From Aquella oligotrophica (GTDB taxonomy: Bacteria > Pseudomonadota > Gammaproteobacteria > Burkholderiales > UBA11063), in the NCBI RefSeq assembly GCF_002892535.1, contig NZ_CP024847.1:1240001-1304000 (forward strand): DNA of 64,000 nucleotides, read 5' to 3'. The position numbers were made by a program, and so were the translations under genes. Below the pieces are notes generated by a model. That model did no database searches, was not told where the DNA came from, and saw only the letters and a program-made list of their open reading frames with translations. Numbering within the stretch: the first letter of the stretch is position 1; the number at the start of each line of letters is the position of its first letter. Of this stretch, positions 54,890-64,000 are shown in pieces.

Positions 54890-55894
54890 ATGGTTGCAAT
54901 GAATACGAATCTAAAAAAAGTTGGAATTATATTATTGACAGGAAGTATTTTATTTAGTCAAAATGCTTTTGCTGCCAGAATGGGGAGTGGCAAAAATAGT
55001 GGTATGCAGCGTAATGTAAATACGCAGCAGTACTCAAATAGTCAGAGTGGAGCCAATTCAGGAAATGCTGGTGGTTATGCCGCTCAACCAACGGGACAGC
55101 AGCGTAATGGTCCAGGCATGGGAGCTGTTGTCGCTGGTGCAGCAGCCGGAGCTGTTGGTGGTTATATGCTTGGTAAAGCTATGAATAGTGACAAATCAAA
55201 TAGTTCTCAAGTGGTAAGAGAAGCAGCACCGTCTTCGACCTCAAATATTCCTTGGGGTATAATAGCTATTCTTGGGATGCTTTTGTTCATTGGGTTAATG
55301 ATATTTCGTCGTAAGACAATGCCTCAAGGACAGGGTGCATCGAATCCATTTGGTACAGCTACAGGTTCAGCTCCAGTAAATAATAATTTTGAGATCCCCG
55401 GGATAAGAAAAGATAATGTTGCTTATACACCGCAAAGTCAACAACCTCAGCCAGGAGTTGGTGGAAATACGCAGCAGCAAGGAAATATCCAGTCGCAAAT
55501 TCCGGCAGGAATGGAGCGAATGGCTGATGGTGTTGAATCTCAATATTTTCTGCGTCAAGCAAAAGGTATGTTTCTACATATCCAAAGTATGAATACTCCA
55601 GAAAATGTTGGTGAAGTAGAAAAATATATGACACCAGAGTTATATCAGGAATTAAAACAAATGATTTCAGGAAATGATTATGTGGCTGATTTTAGCCAGT
55701 TAGATAGTCAATTAATGCAATCAACTGTTGAAAATAATAACTATGTAGCTTCGGTTCGCTTTTACGGTAAAGTGAGTGAATCACCGACGTCACCTGCGGT
55801 TGATTTTAATGAAATGTGGCATTTTACGAAACCTATTCAAGGTGAAAATACCAAATGGAGAGTGGCTGGAATTCAGCAATTAAACGTTAATTAA
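54890..55894 (+). CDS. Tim44-like domain exported/membrane protein
   Basis: 334 residues from ATG 54890; the ATG at 54899 is also possible. A signal peptide (TGSILFSQNAFAAR), a Gly/Gln/Asn-rich linker, one transmembrane segment near residue 125-140 (IIAILGMLLFIGLMIF) and a C-terminal Tim44/TIM44-like lipid-binding domain (FLRQAKGMFLHIQSMNTPENVGEVEKYMTPELYQELKQMI...VDFNEMWHFTKPI) are visible. Common in betaproteobacteria, near ruvB or similar genes; function unclear, probably membrane-associated. Confidence 0.82.
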   Translation: MVAMNTNLKKVGIILLTGSILFSQNAFAARMGSGKNSGMQRNVNTQQYSNSQSGANSGNAGGYAAQPTGQQRNGPGMGAVVAGAAAGAVGGYMLGKAMNSDKSNSSQVVREAAPSSTSNIPWGIIAILGMLLFIGLMIFRRKTMPQGQGASNPFGTATGSAPVNNNFEIPGIRKDNVAYTPQSQQPQPGVGGNTQQQGNIQSQIPAGMERMADGVESQYFLRQAKGMFLHIQSMNTPENVGEVEKYMTPELYQELKQMISGNDYVADFSQLDSQLMQSTVENNNYVASVRFYGKVSESPTSPAVDFNEMWHFTKPIQGENTKWRVAGIQQLNVN

Positions 55895-55925
55895 AAAAGA
55901 TGCCTTGATTAGGCATCTTTTTTTT
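55894..55925. terminator. Bidirectional terminator between the Tim44-like gene and glgA
   Basis: AAAAAGATGCC (from 55894) and GGCATCTTTTT (from 55912) with a short loop give a stem ending in T on both strands. It serves both convergent genes. Confidence 0.88.
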
Positions 55926-57381
55926 ATCTGGCTATCTGCTTATAAATTTGCAGATATTCAGTAGCTGAATTGCTCCAGCCAAAATTACTTTGCATTGCTC
56001 TTTTCTGGGTTTTCTTCCAATCTGCTTTCCGACTATATAATGCAAATGCACGTTTTACAGCTGCTTTATAGGCATCAAGCTCAAACTCATTGAAAATAAA
56101 GCCTGTAGCCGTATCTTCTGCAAGATTTTCCAAAGAAGAGTCGGTTACTGTGTCATGAAGTCCACCAACATTATGAACTAATGGCAATGTTCCATAAAGT
56201 AATCCGTAAAGTTGAGTCAATCCACATGGCTCAAAGCGCGAAGGAACAAGAATAATATCCCCACCGGCAATTAGACGATGAGCGTGTTCTTCATCATAAC
56301 CAATCTGGACTGAAACCTGATCTTTATGTTTTTTGGCAATTGCTTTATAAGCTTTTTCTAATTCTTTATCACCAGAACCAAGAATAACTAACTGTCCACC
56401 TTTTTCTATAATTTCATCAATTCCAGCAAGAACTAGATTAAGTCCCTTTTGTTCCGTTAAGCGACTAACAACTACAAAGATTGGTTTGTCCTCTTGAACA
56501 GCGATCTTTGCATATTCTTGCAATGCTATTCGACATTTTTGTTTGCCTGTTAGCGATTTTACAGTATAATTTGCTGCAATTATAGGGTCTTTAGCTGGGT
56601 TCCAGACATTTTCATCAACCCCATTTAAGATTCCACTAAGATCGTTTCTACGCGTGTTTAATAAGCCCTGTAAACCACATCCCTGTTCTTCAGTTTGTAT
56701 TTCTTTTGCATAAGTTGGACTAACGGTAGTAATTTTATCTGCATAAAAAAGTCCAGCCTTGAGGAATGAAATCTGACTATAAAATTCTAGGCCATTTACA
56801 TTATAGAAGTGATTTGGCAAATTTAATTCAGCGAAGGTATATGCCGGAAAAACTCCCTGATAAGCAAGATTATGTACCGTAAATACTGAACCAGCGAGTT
56901 GAACGCCTTGAGTTAATTCCATGGCTTTGATATAAGCTGGAGCTAATCCTGCATGCCAGTCATGACCATGTAGGACTTGCGGGCGCCAGTTTGGATCTAG
57001 ATCGTTAGCAATTTTAGCCGCAATCCATCCAAGGAGAGCAAAACGGCGGTAGTTGTCTGAATATGGTTGATTATTGCTATCTGCATATGGGTTACCTGAG
57101 CGATCATATAGATCAGGCGATTCAATTATATATGCGGTAATATTTGTACCGGGTAGTTTCCCCATAAGAAGTTTAACATTAAGTCCACCAAATTCATCTG
57201 TTAGATCAGCAATAATTTCTTTTTCATTAATTCCCTCCATAAATGCGGGGAATCCGGGAACCAAAACTCTATTTTCAGAGCCTAAAGATTCGAGTGCTAG
57301 TGGCAATGCACCTGCAACATCAGCCAGTCCACCAGTTTTTAAGATAGGGTATAATTCACTACAAACATGAAGGATGCGCAT
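55924..57381 (-). CDS. glgA: Glycogen synthase (ADP-glucose)
   Basis: 485 residues. N-terminal [16 protein letters not shown] (ADP-glucose-binding Lys), then [26 protein letters not shown] and the C-terminal donor site [12 protein letters not shown] ... [37 protein letters not shown] are complete. It adds glucose from ADP-glucose to glycogen. Downstream of glgC. Confidence 0.96.
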   Translation of the reverse strand: [485 protein letters not shown]

Positions 57382-57419
57382 TAGAAGTCCTCAATAAATG
57401 ATACATTATAAGTAAAATT

Positions 57420-57437
57420 CTGGGCTAGAAAGCCCAG
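57420..57437 (-). terminator. Hairpin between glgC and glgA
   Basis: CTGGGCT (57420-57426) and AGCCCAG (57431-57437) form a stem with a four-base loop; the minus-strand tail is AATTTTAC. It may be a weak terminator or attenuator, which would separate glgC and glgA expression. Confidence 0.55.
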
Positions 57438-57475
57438 AGAGTTTATTAAAAAACAAAATAGCTACGGCTAATTTT

Positions 57476-58747
57476 TTATAAATCAGCCAGCATTTGTTTT
57501 GTAACCAAAACAATACCATTTTCAGTTCGATAAAACCTTTTTGCATCTAGTTCTGCATCTTCACCAATTATTGTTCCAGCTGGAATAACACAGCCACGGT
57601 CAATCACTACTTTACTAAGTTTACAGTTTTCGCCAATATAAGTGTTAGGCAAAATTACTGCTTGTTTTATGGTACAGAAAGATTTTACTCTTACATTTGA
57701 AAATAAAACTGAGTGAGAAACATTAGATCCAGAAATTATGCATCCTCCAGAAATGATGGTGTTAGATGCAACACCATTGGTTCCTTTATCATCCGGTACA
57801 AATTTGGCAGGAGGTAATTGTTCTTGATGGGTCCAGATCGGCCAATCTTTATCATATAGGTTTAGTTCTGGCCAATTTGAGGCTAAATCAAGGTTGGCTG
57901 CCCAAAATGCATCAACAGTTCCTACATCGCGCCAGTATGGTTCTATGCCATCGCCACGAGGAACACAGGATAAGCCAAATGGATGGGCTAATGCTTTACC
58001 TTCACTTACCACGTGTGGGATAATATTTTTACCAAAATCGTGCTCTGAATCCGGGTTGGCAAGATCTTCTTCCAACAGTTTATACAGATAGTTAGCATTA
58101 AAAACATAGATTCCCATACTTGCTAATGAAACTGTATCGTTTCCTGGAACTGTTGGTGGATTGGCTGGTTTTTCAACGAAGGCGGTGATTTTACGAGTGT
58201 CGTCAATAGCCATAACACCAAAAGCAGTCGCTTCTTCTTTTGGCACTTCAATACAGCCAACCGTACATCCTGCACAACTAGCCACATGATCCTGAATCAT
58301 AATTGAATAATCCATTTTATAAATGTGATCACCTGCCAAAATTACAATATATTCTGGATTGTATGATTTTAATATATCAATATTTTGATAAACAGCATCA
58401 GCAGTGCCACGATACCAATGTTCTTCATTTACTCGCTGTTGAGCTGGTAGCAAATCAATAAATTCATTTAATTCACCACGCAAAAAGCCCCAGCCACGTT
58501 GTAAATGGCGAAGTAGCGAATGCGATTTATATTGAGTGACAACACTAATTTTACGGATTCCAGAATTAAGGCAGTTAGAAAGGGCAAAATCAATAATCCT
58601 GAATTTTCCACCAAAATATACTGCTGGTTTTGCTCTAACATCGGTTAGCTGTTTTAGACGAGAGCCTCGTCCACCAGCTAAGACTAGAGCCATTGTACGT
58701 TTGGTAAGCTGATGGCTTAAACTGGGATCAAAATTCAGATTACTCAT
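57476..58747 (-). CDS. glgC: Glucose-1-phosphate adenylyltransferase
   Basis: 423 residues. [40 protein letters not shown], the catalytic [31 protein letters not shown], and a C-terminal left-handed beta-helix. It makes ADP-glucose, the first committed step of glycogen synthesis, normally activated by fructose-1,6-bisphosphate. It lies 69 bases from pgm, in the same direction. Confidence 0.96.
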   Translation of the reverse strand: MSNLNFDPSLSHQLTKRTMALVLAGGRGSRLKQLTDVRAKPAVYFGGKFRIIDFALSNCLNSGIRKISVVTQYKSHSLLRHLQRGWGFLRGELNEFIDLLPAQQRVNEEHWYRGTADAVYQNIDILKSYNPEYIVILAGDHIYKMDYSIMIQDHVASCAGCTVGCIEVPKEEATAFGVMAIDDTRKITAFVEKPANPPTVPGNDTVSLASMGIYVFNANYLYKLLEEDLANPDSEHDFGKNIIPHVVSEGKALAHPFGLSCVPRGDGIEPYWRDVGTVDAFWAANLDLASNWPELNLYDKDWPIWTHQEQLPPAKFVPDDKGTNGVASNTIISGGCIISGSNVSHSVLFSNVRVKSFCTIKQAVILPNTYIGENCKLSKVVIDRGCVIPAGTIIGEDAELDAKRFYRTENGIVLVTKQMLADL

Positions 58748-58816
58748 AATGACACTCTTTCAAAAAACATAATTCAAAAATAAGGGATAATTAACTTGTT
58801 TAGCATATAGCTGATT

Positions 58817-60481
<1,665 letters not shown>

Positions 60482-60606
60482 CTAATTTTAAGCCATAAAC
60501 TATAGGTAACGGAAGAATATTTTGAAAATCCTAATTTTCTTCTGGTAGCTATATTCTATATTTTGGTTATGCTTTATGGTAAATTTCTTAGGACTATAAT
60601 TGTAGC

Positions 60607-60786
60607 ATGTATAGCCTCCCTATTATAAAAAGACTCTTGATTTTTTGTTTATTTGTGATTTGTCCAGTTTTTGGAGAAGAGGTGCTTATTGTGGAATCAG
60701 ATGTCTTAGCCATGAGTTTTATGCTACAAATTACAACAGTTAGTATTCCAAAATGTATGTTGATTAATGATATTTATGATGTTTAA
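60607..60786 (+). CDS. Possible 59-residue secreted peptide (doubtful)
   Basis: ATG 60607 to TAA 60784-60786: an N-terminal hydrophobic signal-like stretch (IIKRLLIFCLFVICPVFG) and a short mature part with one further Cys. A TATAAT lies just upstream but no good ribosome site (AGGA is 13 bases away). The 412-base gap 60455-60866 between divergent pgm and glgB holds this frame, the promoters and otherwise nothing recognised. Confidence 0.35.
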   Translation: MYSLPIIKRLLIFCLFVICPVFGEEVLIVESDVLAMSFMLQITTVSIPKCMLINDIYDV

Positions 60787-60866
60787 ACTTCAGCAGTAAA
60801 TAATCGAGGTAAATATTGTGGTAGAATATCAAACTAATTATGCATAAATTTTAGGAGTGGTTGAGA

Positions 60867-62776
60867 ATGAGTTCTTTTAGCTGGCAAAATAGTTTCAGTG
60901 ATGTAGATTTATATCTTTTTCATGAAGGAAAACATTTAAATGCCTATAAATTTATGGGGGCTCATGTTAGAACAGAGGATGGCGTAGAGGGGGTTAGATT
61001 TACTACTTGGGCGCCTAATGCTAGTCGAATAGTTGTGATTGGTGATTTTTGCCATTGGGAAATGCGCGATGAAAATGCTATGCAGCGAATTAGTGATTTT
61101 GGTACTTGGAGTGTATTTATCCCAAACGTTAAGCATGGAATGAAGTATAAATTTGCGGTAACCAATCAACATAGCAATCACACAGTCTATAAAGCTGATC
61201 CATATGCTATTACTTCTGAATTAAGACCTAATACCGCTTCAGTTGTAAATTCACATACCGAGTATCAATGGACGGATGGCGATTGGCTGGAAAAGAGACT
61301 TACCATTAATCCTTATGCTAGTCCGATAAATATTTATGAATTACACCTTGCTTCATGGCGTACTAATAATGGCAAGTTTCTTAGTTATGAAGAGTTAAGT
61401 GAAGTCTTGCCGGGTTATATTAAAGAAATGGGTTATACCCATGTAGAGTTTATGCCATTACATGAGCACCCTTTAGATAAATCATGGGGATATCAGGCGA
61501 CAGGTTATTATTCGGTAACTTCACGGCATGGCGATTTACGTGGGCTTAAACAGCTAGTTGATAGGCTGCATAAAGAAGGTATTGGTGTTATTCTTGACTG
61601 GGTTGCAGGACACTTTGGTAAAGATGAGCATGGGCTGATAAATTTTGATGGTGGTGCTTGCTATGAATATCAGGATTATCGTAAAGCTAATAATAAAGGC
61701 TGGGGAGCACATAATTTTGATTTGGGCCGTAATGAGGTAAAAAGTTTTTTGATTTCTAATGCAATGTACTGGATTAATGAATTTCATATTGATGGATTAA
61801 GAGTTGATGCAGTATCCAATATTTTATATCTTGATTATGATAGAAGTCATGGTGAATGGGAAGCTAATATTTACGGAAATAACCATAATCTTGAGGCAAT
61901 TGGTTTTCTGAAAGAGTTCAATTATCAGGTAAAACACCATGCTAAGGGTGTATTGACAATTGCTGAGGAATCGACTGCTTGGGCGGGAATTACTACTCCG
62001 GTAGAGTATGGTGGGATTGGTTTTGATTTTAAATGGAATATGGGGTGGATGAATGATACTTTACGTTACGTAAATCTTGATCCGATTTATCGTAAATATC
62101 ATCATCATCAGATAAATTTTTCAATGTTATACCATTACTCCGAAAAATTTGTTCTCGCTATTTCTCATGATGAGGTTGTCCATGGTAAGGGGGCTCTGAT
62201 TGATAAAATGTGGGGGACTTGTGGAATAAATACGCAGGACTTCGCCTTTATGCTTCATATATGATGGGACACCCGGGTAAGAAACTACTATTTATGGGCT
62301 GTGAATTTGGTCAATTCGTAGAGTGGCGTGAAAATGAATCACTTCAGTGGCACGTTTTAAATGAATTTCCTGTACATCAGCAAACACAAAGCTTTTTTAA
62401 AGCACTTAATAAACTATATCTGGAACACTCTTCGCTCTGGGAGTGCGATCATGATCATAATGGATTCCAGTGGATTGATGCCGATAATAATCAGCAAAGT
62501 ATCTTATCATTTATTCGGTACAATCATGATCATTCTGAGGTTTTGCTGTTTGTAATTAATTTTACACCAATGACTTATTTTGATTATAGTCTTGGAGTGC
62601 CTAAGGCTGGTAAGTACAAAGAGATATTCAATTCCGACTTAATAGAATTCGGTGGTTCCGGACAAAATATTGAGGAAGAATTATTTACTGTACCTGAGGC
62701 ATCTCATTCTTTCAATCAACGACTTACTATAAAAATTCCGCCAATGGCAGCCGCGGTATTCAAGTTTTTAGATTAA
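60867..62776 (+). pseudogene. glgB: 1,4-alpha-glucan branching enzyme, frameshifted
   Basis: AGGAG at 60853-60857 precedes ATG 60867. The first part runs to 62264 and has the CBM48 domain ([10 protein letters not shown]), and the GH13 domain with [37 protein letters not shown] (catalytic Asp), TIAEESTAW (catalytic Glu) and [21 protein letters not shown]. It stops off-frame. Adding one G to the G5 run (62212-62216) continues as [34 protein letters not shown] to the natural end at 62776, 636 residues, normal for GlgB. It makes alpha-1,6 branches in glycogen. Confidence 0.88.
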
Positions 62777-62802
62777 TTTTGATAAGGCATTGGTTATAGT
62801 TT

Positions 62803-64000
62803 ATGTGGGGACAAGATAAGTTTGGTAACTTTAGGCAAATAAATGGATTACAGTCGATAAAACCAAGCCCGGAATCTAATAGCATCAGATTTAAATTGCG
62901 GTTTAAAGGGTTTTTATATGGTTATGTAGTTGGTGATTTCAATAACTGGCAAAAGCATGAGGATTATCGGTTAAATTGGAAGCCAGATTACAATGATGGT
63001 GTTCTTAGGATGATAAAAGATGTGTCATTCAGGGAAAAACTATCTTCAGGGCGGCATGAATATACTTATATTTTAATTGACAGTGAGGGTAATGAGGTTA
63101 AGTTATCCCTGTCAGATCAATCGTTTGAGCCTTTCTACTTTACTTGGTTTGCCATTAATTATGCTACTGAAATAAAATCATCTGAGGATGTAGTAACTGT
63201 TGGTTTTCCCCTTGATCTTGTAGCGATACAAAATTCTTCACATAATCGCAAGGAAGTTGTGGATGTAAAGTGGGCAGTGTTTCCCAAGACAAATGATATA
63301 ACAATTAGTGAAAATGGACAACTACTTATTTTAGATAATCCAGATGAGCTTGAAGAAATAAAAATAAAATGTTATGACCAACATAATAATACTGTAGCGG
63401 AGAGGATTTTTAAGGTTATAACTCAAGCACGTGAAACTAGCAGGGTTCACTTTATCAAAATGGATAACATCTATAGTGGTAATAATTTTTGTTGGGACAT
63501 CTGGGCATTTGATGAGGATAAACCTTCGAAAGTTGTAAACTTTGCTGGGCATAGTGATTTTGGCATAGTGGCTGATTGCGATATGGCTAATATAATTGTT
63601 CGTAAAAAGGTCTGGGGGAGGGGTGGTGTAATGAATGGTCTGAACAAACGCCTTCTTTTAATTTAAAAAAGCCTTCGCGGAATTTCTATGTTATTTATGG
63701 TGATGATAAGATTTATACATCACTTAAAGATGTTGTTACTTATACTAATCCTAAGATTGAATATGCTGTCATGGATGATAGTGACAAAATTACGGCATAT
63801 CTTTCCCATGAGCCATTAATTGGAACGCAATTTGAACTATTTATTGATAGCATTAAGCAAGATGGGGTGATTGCTATCATAAAATATGAGCGTAAGCAGG
63901 TAATTTTTACTAACCTTCCTTCTTCAGTAAATTCTCAGCAGTTAATTGAAATTCGGGCAACTAATACATTTCTTCCTACTAGAGTTATTTTGCGTGATTA
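62803..64000 (+). pseudogene. Type I pullulanase-like protein (N-terminal region), frameshifted and cut by window end
   Basis: The first frame (62803-63666) has an E-set/CBM48-like start (YGYVVGDFNNWQ ... EYTYILIDSEGN) and then a PUD/CBM41-type starch-binding module: NFCWDIWAFDEDKPSKVVNFAGHSDFGIVADCDMANIIVRKKVW. It goes off-frame at a G5 run (63614-63618). Adding one G gives GEGWCNEWSEQTPSFNL...RNFYVIYGDDKIYTSLKDVV and stays open to the window end. This layout is that of type I pullulanases, which debranch alpha-1,6 links. The catalytic GH13 domain lies beyond the window, so the enzyme name is inference. Confidence 0.65.

Noticed and set aside
60655-60680. TTGTCCAGTTTTTGG near glgB as another copy of the surface element
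   Set aside because: The second half is GGAGA instead of TGCCA and there is no properly spaced -10 box.
62210-62264. Programmed -1 frameshift in glgB and the other G5 genes
   Set aside because: The sites lack a full X-XXY-YYZ heptamer, and the same break in four unrelated genes is better explained by homopolymer length error or slippage.

Overview
The window looks like the chromosome of a low-GC (mid-30s % by eye) Gram-negative bacterium, most likely a betaproteobacterium near Neisseriales. The clues are a DUF3579 gene (52847-53161), a type IV pilin, a PglL-type O-oligosaccharyltransferase, bamD back to back with rluD-pgeF, lptFG divergent from pepA, and a Tim44-domain lipid-binding-like protein. 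No genus is claimed. No rRNA, tRNA or CRISPR array was seen.

Layout. 1-7 kb is accessory: the end of a chitin-binding secreted protein; a strong promoter driving a 48-residue Cys/Gly-rich peptide, an internal terminator and a GRDP-like protein; then a secreted protein, a metallo-beta-lactamase-fold enzyme, membrane proteins, an L,D-transpeptidase and a YHYH lipoprotein. 7-17 kb is a surface-protein island on the minus strand: a small secreted protein, two giant Asn/Ser/Thr-rich lipoproteins, a DUF1554 lipoprotein and a type IV pilin, with a PAS-LuxR regulator on the plus strand. Four of these genes share one promoter architecture, TGGCA-N7-GGACA-N21-TANAAT. 17-29 kb is housekeeping (HU, rpmA, rplU, Do-like protease, two antiporters, nth, dnaB, bcp, lptG, lptF, pepA). 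29-32 kb holds a frameshifted OprD-like porin with a Fur-like box, an 869-bp IS5-family element and a nitroreductase. 32-43 kb has AsmA, orn, pgeF, rluD, bamD, pglL, clpP, a GNAT gene and clpX. 43-47 kb is a glycan segment (acyltransferase, glycosyltransferase, flippase). 47-55 kb has a peptide transporter, a DciA-like gene, prmA, accC, accB, aroQ, DUF3579, acpP, ruvB and a Tim44-like gene. 55.9-64 kb is a glycogen cluster: glgA, glgC and pgm on the minus strand, glgB and a pullulanase-type gene on the plus strand.

The two most interesting signals are (i) the Cys/Gly-rich peptide plus GRDP-like partner with a terminator between them, and (ii) the promoter motif shared by the surface genes around the LuxR-type gene, centred at about -42 as expected for a class II activator. 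A caution for any reader: four genes (porin, prmA, glgB, pullulanase) are all broken at a five-G run where six G would restore the frame. This may be assembly error rather than biology.
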